Positions 12,256 through 43,322 of a stretch of DNA of 64,000 nucleotides are shown here, one piece after another. The position numbers were made by a program, and so were the translations under genes. This DNA is from Lota lota (lineage: Eukaryota > Chordata > Actinopteri > Gadiformes > Lotidae): NCBI GenBank assembly GCA_026745465.1, contig JACYXH010000240.1, positions 445,951 through 509,950 on the forward strand. The letters run 5' to 3'. Every line of letters begins with the position of its first letter. Within the stretch, counting starts at the first letter, position 1. The notes beneath the pieces were generated by a model. The model made no database searches, had not been told where the DNA came from, and saw nothing but the letters and a program-made list of their open reading frames with translations.

Positions 12256-13916
12256 GTAGATAGATAGATAGATATTACATGTCAGGATAAACAAATGGAT
12301 GTCGAGTTCCGGTCAAAGCAGCGAAACAACACCCACATCCTCACAGTCAGTGTTCAAAACCACCACAAACGTGTCTGCTAAGCAGAATGTTAGCTGGGAA
12401 TCCGAAGCTAGCGGTCAGCAGTGTCCTTAAGATGAGAACAGGACAGGAGACACGGGAGTCACAGAAATAACGCTTTACATTTTTAATGAGCGCTGCTGCA
12501 AAGTCATGGGTCAGGTGTCAACTCCAGCACTTGGAGGGGAGCTGCCCAAGGGCATGATGCACTATGTTAAGCTTCTGCTATGTTGTATTTGCACAAACCT
12601 AGAGAAGGTTAATCATCTGTAGGATTTCTGTGTACATTTGTGAGAACAAAATTGTGAAAACTGGATACAAATGTTTTCTTTTTTACTTTTACATATTTGT
12701 TGAACTTAATGCAGAAGCCCTGTGTTGGTTCTCCTTGTGTTATTTATCGTATTTGTATTAGAATGAAAGAAACATGGATGCGTGTCAGCTGTTTTGCCTG
12801 CTAGGGGGAGACATGCAGATGTAACTCACTAATGAAAACTCACCAATAGGAAATGACCAAACAAGTTGGTAGCGAATATTTCCTGCATGCCGTCGTCAGT
12901 GACACTGTCCTTCTGTGTGAGAATCCCTTCTCCAGTGGCAAGCATATTTACAACTTTTCTGTAAATGAAAATAAATACAATAAAACATCTGAGTGAATGT
13001 GTGTATGAATGATTGTAAGTCGCTTTGGATAACAGCGTCTGCTAAATGCCCTAAATGTCATTGTTCATGTTCATTTCAATAATGCATTGCAGCCGTATGA
13101 TCAGGATGCTATAAGAGTTAGCTTTATTGTGCATGTAATTCATTACTTTACCTGGAAAAGACGCCTTTGAAAAAGGCTTTCACATCAAACTGTGGGTTTG
13201 GCATGATACCAGCATTGAGGTAGAGATAGTCAAGCTGGTTATACCTACATGGAACACCAGCATTATTATTATTCTGAACATTTCAACAATTGAATGCACT
13301 TGTCATATACTGACCTAATAGATTACATGATCTCCACAGCAGAGATCATGTGACCTATCATTCCTTATAACTTTCATTTGGGTATTTCATTCTATCACTC
13401 CTAATGACTTGAATTTGGTATTTAATTGTACATTATGCTTCTATGTTACAAAATTACTTATTTCTTGTTCATCCTTTCCCGTCCCACCTGAGTTTCACCT
13501 CTTTGGCTGCATTAAGAACGGAGGTGACGGAGCTGGTGTCTAGCTGCAGCAAGCCCACCTGGGCCCTGGGGTAGGAGGCCAGCAGGGCAGCGCGGGCATC
13601 CTGTGCTCGGCACATGTTTCTGCAGGCCAGACAGAGCTGTAGCCCTGGATCCTCTCCCAGAAGGCGTTCACAGAGTGCCAGACCTATGCCACTGTATGTG
13701 GAGATGTTCTATTTATTTGCTTGGTTTCTGTAATGCTTCAGTTTGTAATTATAGGGTTGTTGTTGTTACATTCACAATGGAATAATAACCAGCAGACACC
13801 ACACATGAACGCCGGCGAACGCACCCACAAACACAAGATTTTGTAAGGACACTTGAATGGAACGACAAATAACGCTGACTTATTTTGCAATAGCATAGTC
13901 TAGTGTTGCACACATT

Positions 13917-13972
<56 letters not shown>

Positions 13973-14118
13973 GAAATGGAACTGTACAATACAGCCTATG
14001 TATTCATAGTAAAACAACGGTATAAAATAGCAAAATATTCGCTGTTATTAACTGTGACAAAAGTCGCTGAAACGCTGAATTACCTATTTGCTCCGGTCAC
14101 CAAAACCACTTTATTCAT
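10595..14118 (-). CDS. hsd17b7: 17-beta-hydroxysteroid dehydrogenase 7 / 3-keto-steroid reductase
   Basis: ER-associated short-chain dehydrogenase that reduces 3-ketosterol intermediates in cholesterol synthesis and, in mammals, also estrone. Nine exons on the minus strand: 14118-14084, 13691-13488, 13244-13152, 12958-12844, 12007-11813, 11535-11422, 11102-11046, 10934-10836, 10705-10595. They sum to 1023 nt (340 residues; human 341). Visible parts are the Rossmann motif TGANSGIG near residues 8-15 (split by intron 1), the NAG motif in [12 protein letters not shown], and the catalytic Ser in [10 protein letters not shown] with YSSSK (Tyr and Lys of YxxxK). Then come the PG motif in [26 protein letters not shown], and an acidic/basic C-terminus ([24 protein letters not shown]). 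All catalytic residues are present. The order hsd17b7-ddr2-uap1 on one strand is as in human 1q23. Confidence 0.96.
12130..12280. repeat. (TACA)n/(GATA)n tetranucleotide microsatellite
   Basis: An imperfect CATA/TACA array with a short (TAGA)n tail at 12255-12272 lies in the hsd17b7 intron before the YxxxK exon. Confidence 0.9.
13005..13062 (+). repeat. SINE 3' tail fragment
   Basis: It contains TAAGTCGCTTTGGATAACAG and CGTCTGCTAAATG, the conserved tail shared by many teleost tRNA-derived SINEs. Only the tail is recognisable. Confidence 0.55.
13919..13970. repeat. (AT)n microsatellite in hsd17b7 intron 1
   Basis: A simple AT alternation of about 50 bp lies between the first two hsd17b7 exons. 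Confidence 0.95.
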
Positions 14119-14300
14119 GTTACTAGGTTGAAGTTTTCACAACTTATTTACAAAGCGAGTAAAGTGTTCGGCATGGGCTGATCCATGGATGTATCATGTG
14201 GTCTGACGTCTAAAGATCAAGAGCACCTATCCTAGCTGACGTCATATCCTTGAATCTACCTTCGTCGTGATTGGATACCACAGTTGCTTCTAGCCAATTA
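14119..14300 (-). promoter_or_regulatory. hsd17b7 promoter: CRE and two CCAAT boxes
   Basis: Upstream of the start codon there is a perfect CRE palindrome TGACGTCA (14237-14244), a second TGACGT half near 14203, and two CCAAT boxes (ATTGG at 14270-14274, CCAAT at 14294-14298). CREB/NF-Y-type elements together are common on sterol-synthesis genes. No convincing SRE could be called by eye. Confidence 0.5.
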
Positions 14301-16632
14301 TATCGTCGCTATAGTCAGCTCGTCATACCTCGTGAGATGAGAAAAAAAAAAGTAGTTTTTGACCACGATGCCTTTGCAACCAGTACTAGCTTATTCTCAA
14401 AAAGGCACTCACAAACAATGATGTAATGGTCGACGTGTGTTTGAATGACATGAATGCATGCACCGTTTGACAGTTTTGCATCAAATTGGGGTTGATTAGA
14501 AGGGAAAGTTAAATATAAAGAAAGATTGGGACTGATTTTATGCCAACTTGCCTGAGACAATTCTAGAAGCAAGTGCTCTCACTTTGTCTTCATGTTCCTT
14601 CATTCTACGGTATGAAAGACATGACAAACCTGTCATAGACTCTGCACAGGGACCTGTCATCCATATCATAGCAGCCTCCATCTCCTTCTGTAATCTGATC
14701 AAGCAATAGGCACAAACAATGGCAGTTGATATTGACTTGGAGGCACAGCATAGCATTGAGAAAGTTTATATAGGTAGTTATCGATCCCAAAGTAGAATTA
14801 CAAAGAACGTTACCTTTGCATACAAGTATTTCATAAAACACTATAAAAACAACATGAGCAATAGTACAAAAATCGTACAAAACTAAACAAATTATCAATT
14901 TGCAGAGTCAACTGACAACTACACAATTGCAACCAGTTTCTTTATTGTGGGCAACATACTCTTAAAGACTTCAGATGCTTTTATAATGGTCAATATGTTT
15001 TTTAATGGAATGATTGCATGCATCTCTTTTCCAGTTCAATTGGTCATTCATCATGACATTTTATTAAAAGTATGAAGCTAAGAAGAACATGAACAAGCTT
15101 TACACGTAAAGTAAAATGGCAGTGAATCCATTTTGTGTGAAAGGGTAAAGGGCAAAGGTAATGACAACCGCTCCTTACAGATGACGCCATGTCAAACTGA
15201 ATGACTACAGACAAGGCCTGATTTTGTGAACATGACCTCAAAATGATTAATGTTATAACAATGAGTTTAATTATTTGCTGAAATGTGTGATTCATTTAGT
15301 AGTTTTGTAAGCATGAGATGTTTTACCTTAGCTTCTCACAAAACAATACCAGACTCTTCAAACAAAGCAATCTTTAAAAGTCTTAAAACCGTATATTTTA
15401 GTGAAATGCCAGAATAAGACTGCATATTCCCTTTCTGTATACACACACAGAATATCTTCGTCTTCGTTTCATTTTCTGACACTGCAACTTAATTACAATT
15501 CAGTCTCACTCTATAGTCTGAGTTCACAAACTTAGTTAGTCTCAGCTACAAAATTCTTTAGTATACACCTAACCTATCGATTATCATCCTTCCAATGATA
15601 CACAAGTTAACACTTACATCTAACCACCTCATGACACACAGGTACGTCTGGCCTAGAGTGGTAACTGATAGAGTCAAAAACAAACACCATTGAGCATATT
15701 ACTGCTGTGATATTGTAATGTCAAACTACATTACATTTTCAGACACTTCAAAAATGATCAAAGACATCAAGGAGAAGGACAGAATGAGGACATTTTGACT
15801 GCTGCCATTCACTGAAATGTATTGTGTTTGATATTCAACGGAAGTGCATCTTAGTATACAAATGTGTGAACAAAACCATTTTTTTTTTTACAATTATGGA
15901 TATTTTAATATTCATAATGAATTATCTATTGAAAATATATTGTTGTATACATTGCTCATTGCAATATTACTGCCAAACACTGCAATGAATATAACAATTT
16001 GCTGGTATAATAAATTGCTTAGATTACCTAAGATATTGAGATGAAACAATCTAAAACAAGTAACTTGTTGTCATGAAACGACATGTTTTAATATTAACAG
16101 TGACAGTTTGCTGCTCTTATTTACTCTACATTCAAGCAGTCTTCCAACAGAAAACACAAGAAAGCCTTCCAGCCGCCATTATCGCACCTCATTGTAACCC
16201 AAAGACCTGTAACATAAGAAATGCATAAAATACAAGATAAAAAAAACGACATTGTTAAAAAAGTGCCAAATATGAATTGCTACATTTCACTTTGTTTTTA
16301 ATACTTGCAAGTTTAAAATGGTCTTCGTGTGTGCTTGTCTTGGTATTATATGGCCCTTCTGTATACAAGTATAATATAAAAAGGTATTAAACATTAGACA
16401 ATCTCATAAAGACACACATTGAGTCCATCCACCTGCCTGGTGTTATTTGTTCAGGTTGTTGTTGTTGTTGTTGATCTAACAGTGTTTCCCCCAGTGGTCG
16501 CCTGACCCTCAATAGGTGGGCCTTCTTAACCTGTTTCTACTGAAACAAGATAGCTTAAAGCTGGATTCTATTTTAAACCCTATCTGTTTCATGCATCATG
16601 TATATAAGAGAGAGGAGAGAGGAATGTCTGGG
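14301..16632. other. AT-rich gap between hsd17b7 promoter and ddr2 stop
   Basis: Apart from the doubtful exon at 14530-14730, nothing coding is recognised. Part is likely ddr2 3' UTR: AATAAA on the minus strand (TTTATT at 14941-14946) could mark its end about 1.7 kb past the stop, though nearer signals are possible. Confidence 0.4.
14530..14730 (-). pseudogene. Doubtful coding exon, possibly a ccdc190 remnant
   Basis: On the minus strand an acceptor-like TGCTTGATCAG precedes an open frame beginning LQKEMEAAMIWM and ending MKEHEDKVRALASRIVSG, followed by an in-frame stop after GKLA. The words LQKE and KVRALASR resemble the CCDC190 pieces LQKE and KMRALATR (from memory), and CCDC190 is a neighbour of HSD17B7 in human. 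No partner exons could be found in the AT-rich flanks, so this may be a remnant or a chance frame. Confidence 0.25.
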
Positions 16633-34306
<17,674 letters not shown>

Positions 34307-34383
34307 CCCAAACACACGCACTCATACACATATATACACACGCGCACACATACAGAACGCACACACACAGACAGGCTTCCCAC
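34307..34383 (-). promoter_or_regulatory. ddr2 5' UTR segment with overlapping upstream ORF
   Basis: In gene sense the segment after the acceptor is TG-repeat-like, followed by an upstream ATG at 34325-34323. It is 19 nt ahead of the ddr2 ATG (34306-34304) and in a different frame, and its frame (MSACVWDEAPVGP...) runs past the real start. The main start is chosen because it opens directly into the signal peptide. Confidence 0.6.
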
Positions 34384-34836
34384 CTGAAAGACAAAGCAGT
34401 GAATAAAGCTGGTTTAGAAAAGTGGTCAAGTTGAATTATTAAAATACTGAATAAATAAAACTTTGTTTGAGTTTCCCACATGTCATCACAGTTAGGTCAA
34501 CGAAAATGACTTTACTGTCCTGTGGTCATGGTAACCAAAAAACACATGGAAATACAAGATGAGGAGGTTTTTAGTTAATACCGTAAAAACACACATGACC
34601 GTGGGATATACAGAACTTAAAGCCACATTAAAACCAGGAATAGTACAAAGTTGGTTCTATAGCAGAGATTCAATTTAATATCTGAGATATTTTTATAATA
34701 CATCACACAGTGTTCTCTGTGTTAGTATTAACAAGGAATAAACAAAGGGATACGTGGATATGGGGAAAGGAGAAAGGAGAAAGAGAGCAAGAGCAAGAGC
34801 AAGAGCAAGAGCGAGAGCGAGAGCGAGAGAGAGAGC

Positions 34837-34871
<35 letters not shown>

Positions 34872-35056
34872 TAAGAGACATGATGTCAGATTTACAGACA
34901 GTCCGGGCCTACCGGTCGCCTCAGGCTGACCATTGACAGAGAAAATGACAGAACACAGCAGTCTGTCGTAAATCGTCAGTCTAGCAGCTAATTACTGCCC
35001 CTTTGTTTCATTTATGATAAAAAACAAGGGACGGGAGCCCTTGGTCACTCTACTCA

Positions 35057-35093
<37 letters not shown>

Positions 35094-35455
35094 CTTTCCC
35101 CACAAAGTCCCATTCATAATGTATAGCATAGTGATATGCATGCTTATAAAGAAAATACACCAAAATAAAACAAGAGATAATAAAAACATCATGACCATCA
35201 CGCTATTATGAATAGACATTAAAAGCTTCTCTGTGTGGAACTAAAGTGGAGAAGCAGAACTGCTGGATACTTATTCCTATAAAACGTCTTCTGGAGAAGT
35301 GGGATAAACAGAGTAGAACATGAGGAAATGCAATGAAATGGAAACTTGGAAGCACATTCAAAAGTCTTCCAAAGCCTTTCAAGGCACAAGATCGTAAGGT
35401 AGGAAGAAAATGTAAACGAGGCAAACAGGTATTTAATCTCCCATTTTAGGCCTGC

Positions 35456-35640
35456 TGATAATATACTGTTTACACGCCATTTGGAGGACGCTTTTGTCCA
35501 AGGCATCACATAACACCATGAGAAAAGCATCTCATAATACCGTGAGTGAATACATTCTTAGCCTGCATGTCCCCCACTGGGAATTGAACCCGTAGCTCTG
35601 GCAGTGTCAATACCATGCTCTACCAGTTGACCACACAGGA
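35456..35640 (-). repeat. Near full-length tRNA-derived SINE
   Basis: On the minus strand a tRNA-like head (GGTCAACTGGTAGAGCATGG A-box region, GGGTTCAATTCCC B-box) leads into a body and a tail GGACAAAAGCGTCCTCCAAATG, related to the common teleost SINE tail. The fragment at 24598-24720 appears related. Confidence 0.7.
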
Positions 35641-38600
35641 CCACAGATATCATAACCCATAAAATCAAATAATATATATAATACAATTAAAATAATTTAA
35701 TAAAATAATAGATCACATAGTCGTATAATGTGCTTTGAATATGTAATCCTTCGGATTACATACAGAAGAAGAAGAAGGAGAAGAATAAATAATGACCGTG
35801 CAGTTGGGTTCTGGGTTCTGATTGGCTAAACCTGATATTTATAAGTGACTGTGAGAGATTTGAAGTCCACGTTACGTAAATGAGGTTAGGGTTTGAGTGT
35901 AACAACAGGCTGATTGTTGTGTTGTGTATGTATGGGATGGAAATACAAAAGCCACCAATAAAATCCCTGAGACCCACAGAACACAAAACAAAACATGTTG
36001 ATTGCAGACATAAAATTCATAGTTTGACGTTATAGGAAATGTTAAATTGGGGTTGAGAAGATGGAGCTGGTCAGCTGGACAATAAAGGCCAGCTCCATAA
36101 AGAGTTCCCTCAATAAAGCCACGAACGGAGAAAAGAAAGGACATTTGCCACCATGCAGCATAACAGCAATCACTTCTTGTTACTACTGCTGTCTTTGTTG
36201 AGTATATTATAACCTTACTAGTGTCACTTCATTCCTATGCAGACCTTTTTAGCAATAGCTAAATACAAATAAAGAATCGTACTCATGCCACTATCTATGT
36301 TTCTATTATTATCCAGAAGGGACATCCACCTCACAGTTTGCCTTTGTATTTGTTTCCCTCCAGCTTGCACTACCGCTCTCTCTAGACCGGATTGACCATA
36401 TACTGCACCGGGTCCACATGCAAACCAAGCTGTAGGCAATTTAACGGTGGGAAACCTGCCCACATCTGTTGACATTGAGCTGCTGCCAAAAGCCTCGTTC
36501 TATCCTGCCCTACACACTGGGGTTTCCATGATACCTGATATATTAAAATAAAATTTCCCTAGCAGTGCTCCACATTGCTGCGCCACTAGGGTCATAGTAA
36601 TTTTCTGCTTATTTATATTATAAAAAAACTATAATTCCCAGATAATTATGCATCTGCTCTGATAATCATTTCCCAGCACAAGGTGTGAAGGGCTGAATGT
36701 TTGTTGTGCATTTGTGAGCCCTCATGCAAGAGGAAACAGTATTGAAATGTATCAACATCAGACCTTTCCAGACATGAGCCTTTCTCCCATTTGATCATGA
36801 TTCACAGTACTCGTCTTACTTGTAAACATCTTTGAAAATTACAAATGTATTCAGAGGCCTGTTTAGAGAGGTTCTGCAGCATTGCTTTTGGAATACGTTT
36901 CTTTTCAACCTTCAGAGAGATGAATGAAACGATGACCTCAGATTTTGCATCATCAAAATGAAAATTTTACTTGTGGGCTGATATCGTAGGTAATAATCAC
37001 ACTTAAAAGTCCCTGATTTCTAAGGATTAAGATTACATTTGGTTGGCCAATGTATTAGGACGACACATTCTGAACCAAATTAAACCAGTATATTTTCCCT
37101 GAATGTGCAGTGAGCAATCTAAAGCCCCATCTGTATTCTCCATAACTGGATAGCCATGAGCTACCAGGAGTGTCAGCTAGAGTTACATCATATAAGTCAG
37201 CAACACTGTGCGTGACTGACTCAGGTTCACATTCCCAGAAACTCCTCATCTTCATCCTTCTTACTGAAAACCAGCAGACAAAGCAGGCACTAACTATCTT
37301 AATTTCAGAAAGCATGCGTGCCATATCAGGGAAAAATATATCGTTTTATTTTTTTTACTCTGAAGCCACATGTGGAAAAGTGAATGGAAACTTCTAGGAA
37401 AAACCAAGACTTAAGCTTTTGACTTAAGCTTTAGCTGATGGAAGAGGAAATTAATAAATACGAAAGAATTAACAAATGCCCTTGAATATTTGTACTACTA
37501 CTCTCAAGAGCTCTATTGATTATTGTCCCTGGTTTATTGGCAGTAACATGTTTGATTGTGTTTGAGAAAAGGGGTAAAAAAAAGGTTGACAGAATAACTA
37601 TAGAAAATAAGCATTAGTATTAGTCACTGAATATATAGCTATATACATGCAGTAAATCAACTGACAGGAACATGAAAAGGCAGCACATGGTAAGCTTAGT
37701 TTCTGCTCTGCATTCCTCCGGCTCTGCTGAGGTGAACTGGGTCTATGTCCGAACCAAAAGAGTTTGTAACAAGCCTCTAAACAACGGACCACAGCCGGCT
37801 CTCCAGCATCAGCAGAGGCTAGAGGGTCACAGGGAGGACAGGGGTGAGGGGAGGGCGTAGAGAGGTAGGGGAGGGAGAAGTGTGAGTTGCATGAGAAATG
37901 AACCGGTGGTTGGTTGGTAAACAGATTAGGGAGCTGAATATGGATATTGTGCATGACTGCACTGTGTGTGTATGTGTGTGTGTGTTTATTTCCATTCATC
38001 ATTAGTCATATGGCTTTTTGATTGATTGATTGATTGATTGATTTCCATAATAAATCAATAATTACATAATCATAAATATGCCAATTACCAAATTAGGATA
38101 AAAAAAAAAACATATAGATTGTGAATCAAGCATGAGCCTCCATTACCTAGCCTAGGTAGGTAAAAAATAATTTGAGAGCACTAGCATGTGTCACAGGGAG
38201 GGAGAAAATGGGATGGAAAGCGTGTGTGTGTGTGTGTGTCTGTGTGGGAGAGAGTGAGTGTGCATGAGGTGTTAATGCAGCCTCTCTAGCTTGGGGGCCC
38301 GGCCAGAGAGGCTGGTGTGGGGGACAACCTTGGATATCTACTGGCTCTCTGAAACGGGGCCACAGTCAGATTAGGCCCACCATACAGGAGGGGCTACGGG
38401 GCCCCCATGTGTGTTTATCCTACAGGTGTGTGTTTCTTGTTTATTTACACTGGCTGGTTCTTAACTTTGTTTTTTTTTTTTTTGTTTTTTTTTGGGGGGG
38501 GGTTCACAAGCGTAAAGGAATAATTGCGGAAATACATGTCTCCATGTATGAATTCAAGCCTCTATACGGTCCATTTTCCACAATGTGACAACTTAATTTA

Positions 38601-39948
38601 CAATTCCACACCAGACCTATCTCGTGGTCGTATAAACCAGCATATTTTGGAAGTCAAATCACATGGAATCCTTCGTCTGCTGCCATTTCTTGACGTCACA
38701 CACACACACACACACACACACAATATCTGATCAAAACATATGCATCTATGCAGGTCCTGCATAGTCTGGGAAAGACTCATAAAATAAGCTAAAACTCATA
38801 TATTTCTAGAAATAAAAGAACCTCTTCTGGTGCTTGAGGAAATATAAAGCTATTTTTTACAAACAGTAGTCAACGCACATACATGTATGCATGTGTGTGA
38901 GTGTTTTGGAGTGTGCATATGATTTATAAATATATGGGTAAAAGTACCTATAGATCTTAAAGTACAGTATATATCTTCTCAATGCTATGGAATATGTGTT
39001 GTAAAAGAAGTGTATCGTTTCAGCCCTTTCCTGCATTGAAACCCATATGTAACAATATTGACATAGATCAACATTTGTGGCATTGCGGCATCATTTATTC
39101 ATTTTTATGTTTTGGATCATAAGATCAAGTGCATGTGTAATTTTGTAATGTCAGATGAAAGATAATTACCATATGTGAGATTTTGTATTACTCATGTCTC
39201 ACACAGATGCTAGATGAATCTCCTTGTTGCTCACAATATATTATATCATAAACTAGACTACGTCAGAGAATTCTGTGACAGAAACACCTTTAGAATTAAT
39301 TTAATATGAATTAGAGTAATATTTTACTCAATCATAAACTCCCAAAAACAACACCCTAGTTGCTGTGCAGTTTATCATATCCCACGTTACTGAATAAGAC
39401 GACTATGGACTTGTTCTCATGGTGCGGGGGAAATAATCGTATCCCCATAGACCATGGATCAGCTGGAGTACTGGTCACCTTGTACTAAAGGCGTGGTGGT
39501 GCTACCCAAGTGTACCAACCAACCAGGTGAAATGAACATGATGCTGTGCCCCATGATTAATACCCATCAAATCCCTTAGTCAATGCAAAACCCTGACCTT
39601 CACTGGACTCAGGCTGGACAGCTGCAGTCTGAACAGTAAACCACAGCCATGCGAAACAAATACTCATATCCAGTCATGGCTGCCTTCCACCGTAGCCCCC
39701 AAAGCTCAGCACAGAGATGGCCAATTGTATTTAGTGGTGCTGTTGTTTCTTGTTTGTTTGTTTTTCTGGTATTAGTCGACTCGCTCAGTGACCGATGGGC
39801 CAAGCACACAGGGAAGCCAGAGAACACCAGAAGGACCCTGCAGTGCACCCTGGGAGAACTCAGAGAGAGAGAGTGACAAAGGTTGGTCAAACTCTCTCAG
39901 CTTCAGTTCAGGTCTTCTTTGTCTGTCTCCTAATCTTTTTTTTCTCTG

Positions 39949-39987
<39 letters not shown>

Positions 39988-42379
39988 GACACGCGTGCAC
40001 ACATGTGCACGCACACATGGAAACACACACTTGAGAACGCACAAAGGCACAAACACACAAGCACACACAAAAAGCCCTGGCTTGGATCCGTTTCTCCAAA
40101 GGGAGGTACTGAACCTCTAACAGGGTTCAGGAACAACTTCAATTTCAATGGTTAGCGACCATACAAATACCAATAGAACTATAACGTAATTTGAGCACAC
40201 GATCATAATCCTTTAGTCATAATAAGATAAAATCCAAAGACAGCTTTTACATTTGAACCCCTGAAAACCAGCAACAATAGGAACAAATTGGAAACATAAA
40301 ACATATTTAATCTATTCATATTTTTCCGTAGTTTATCCATCTTTAAATATGTGGGGGGCTGAGAGCTGAGGTGAAACAATCACACTACATAATTGCTTCC
40401 ATTTGGGGACAATAGATGAACAATGCACCCTGGGTATCCAGGCTGTTTTTAACAACAATGCAGGTCCAATTAGCAGAGAACCAAACAATCACCACAGCAT
40501 TTTACTAGGCTTGCATTTTACGCCTCAGTCCTGTGCTCTTAAGGCTTAAGGTGTTTACATGAGTGTGTCTGTGCGTCTGTGTGCATGTGTTGTTTGTCCA
40601 TTTTTGTGTGAATGTTGGGTCTAGTGCATCCATATGCTATTTATTAGAACCGGACACATGTGCTTCTAATTTACATTGTTTAATTGCTATTGTTTTGGCT
40701 GTAACATACCACTCCGGGTTAGTTTTATTTTTATGGAAATGCATGAAATCGAACTACATCAAAACATCCACAATCAGGACCAGGTGCAAGCATTTCCTTG
40801 TGCGTGATCGTAGTCACCGCTTGAATCTGTGACTAATATGCACTTGGTGGCGTAAGATTAAAAAAAAAAAAAACTTTGCCTGGGAAAGGCGTTAGAATTC
40901 CAGGGATGCTCCAAATGAGCGTTATATATATCTTTCAGTTACATGTGTTTAGTGGCCAGAGAGAGGGAGGGACTTCTGCTAGAGGGATATCCGTTGGTGT
41001 TACATGTGTTGGATATTGCTTTGTCAAATTCTTTGTCAAAAACCTCCATATTTATTTGTCTTTGTTACTGTTCTTCTTGTCATGTTCGTAATCTTCTCGC
41101 TCTGGGGACTGTTTACTGGCGTACACAGCTCATAGGAAGTAAGAGAACGGTAACTGTGTTGCGGTAGACCGGGATACTGCTAGAATTCATGATTCTCTCT
41201 CAGCCTACATGGAAGTGCCTACACCAGCACATCTTCCTCCATTTGGTATTCTCAAACAATGCTCTGCCCCCTGGCCATGGTGTTCCATTCAAGTGGACGT
41301 GTCTCCGTGGTGGATACTGAAACTGTAGCAGCAGTTCTGGTTTGCGCAGGGTTTCAATCAAGTACGGCTACTGCCTTGGCCAGCAGCACTGCACCTTCAC
41401 CACCAATAACGCTTCCACCAGGGAGTTAGGGTAAACCTGAGGACATTCACGGTGAGGGCAGCAACGTCCCTCATGAAGACTGCCAGCTGACCTGGCTAAC
41501 CCCTGTAGAAACTCAGTGACTGATGACCACAACAAAACACATTGCAGACAGGTTTACAACAAAAAATCTGTACTGTTACCATTGAAGCAAATATGAATCC
41601 AAAATGTATGTTAGGAGAGCAATGCTCAACCTGGAATTGATGATCCATTTGGATTGCGGCAACCAGGATAAACCTAGCACACAGCTAGAGCCGTATGGAT
41701 TCATGTCATGCACCACGTCTTTAGTCATTGGAAACAGACTCGTGCCAAGAACTGGGTTTATTAAAGTAGCGGTCTGTTTCCAGCATGCTGCCTCAATCAA
41801 GAGCATACCTTCTTCAGAAACACTCAACGAATACCAAGACAGCTCTTCCATTTCTTTGTCAAGCTGAAAAGCAAAAAAATAAATAAAATAGTACTTTTGT
41901 ACAAATTACATTTGTTTGAACAAATACACTCAAATATCACATCATTGCACCTTGGTTATTAACTATAGTTAGTTTGACTAATATAAAAAAAAATCCGTAA
42001 TTTTGTCTCAAAGAAATTGGATGATTTTACATTATGTGGTGAAGAGAAGGCAGGAGTTGCCATGCCACATGTGCAGACTCTGACTTCTGTGTCTTTTCCT
42101 GTCTGTGTGAATTTGTGTGTGTATGTGTATGTGTGTTTGTGTTCAACGTGTACACCCCTGTACAAGCCCTTTTGTTTAAACCCTCTGTCTCTGTACGAAC
42201 TCCAAAACTCACGTTGCCTCCATGTTTGGAGACCTCACAGAGGCTTCAAATTTCCTCAAAACATTCATTGCTGAATTTTTGCGGTGGCTAAAGTTTCCCT
42301 TCATTGCGAGTCATAAAAAATAAAAAAACGGACTTCATGTCTCAACACAAAGACAAATAAGACATCTCAAACCTCGAAA

Positions 42380-42720
42380 AAACGTAGAAGAATGCATACT
42401 TGTACTTGGGCCATGTGAAACCCGAGCCGGCTCTGGTGGGCGGGCTGGGGGACGAGGGCGGCGGGGCCTGGTTGGGGTTGGAGTTCAACGCACGCGTGGG
42501 ACGCAAAATCAACAGCGCGGTATTTTAGGGATTGTGTTCTCCAAAACCCGGCTATTTATACCAAATTACAGCATGCACCTCAGCCACACGGCGTGCATCT
42601 GGTTTTCTCCTGCCATGGGGCATTGATTTGAACGTATCCAATCAGAGGATGAGAGCGCGCGGCTCCTGTAAAGAGCCTGTTGAGACGAGGGTGACTCTGG
42701 ACTGGAGCAGTGTTTTGAAT
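42380..42720. promoter_or_regulatory. GC-rich island, possible upstream ddr2 promoter
   Basis: A locally GC- and CpG-rich patch in AT-rich surroundings has GC boxes (GGGCGGGCTGGGGG near 42438). It lies about 8 kb upstream of the ddr2 start codon, where a 5' UTR exon and promoter would be expected. No donor or TATA box is decisive. Confidence 0.3.
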
Positions 42721-42878
42721 GTGGCCATGAAATGACAGCCCTGATGGCTGCGGTGTGGTGATCAGAGCGCGCATGTCACCGTGTCTGGATTGGATGGCTA
42801 ATGGAAAGGACATGTTTGAAAGACATGGTGATATTATAGCAAACCCTCCCTCTGTCTGTCTGCCCCTCGCTGTCTGTC

Positions 42879-42882
<4 letters not shown>

Positions 42883-42972
<90 letters not shown>
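42883..42972. repeat. (CT)n microsatellite
   Basis: An almost pure CT array of about 90 bp, after short CTGTCTGTC words. Confidence 0.96.
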
Positions 42973-42977
<5 letters not shown>

Positions 42978-43274
42978 AGCATCAGATGTATCATGTTCTC
43001 TTTAACAAGAACATCCCATTAAACTCAATGCAATAAAATTGAATTGCCTTACATTGTACAATTTAGGTTGTCAGGATTCACACAAACAATTGAATGGCTT
43101 ATCAATGCGGACTCACATGCACATAGAACACATGCTATTATCTTATTACTAGTGGAGCCGGTGTTCTCAAATCCTATGCAAATGGTTCAATAACTAATAT
43201 CAGATATTGTCCGATTTTCAACAGGATAGTAGTATGCGCACTGACACATGTATGTACGACGCCGTTTATACACG

Positions 43275-43322
<48 letters not shown>

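Noticed and set aside
34754-34936. Arg-Ala-Arg-rich frame
   Set aside because: It is a translation of the GAGCAA/GAGCGA repeat, not a protamine-like gene.
41576-41867. Overlapping frames of about 90 residues on both strands
   Set aside because: No family recognised. Overlap on opposite strands with equal lengths suggests chance.
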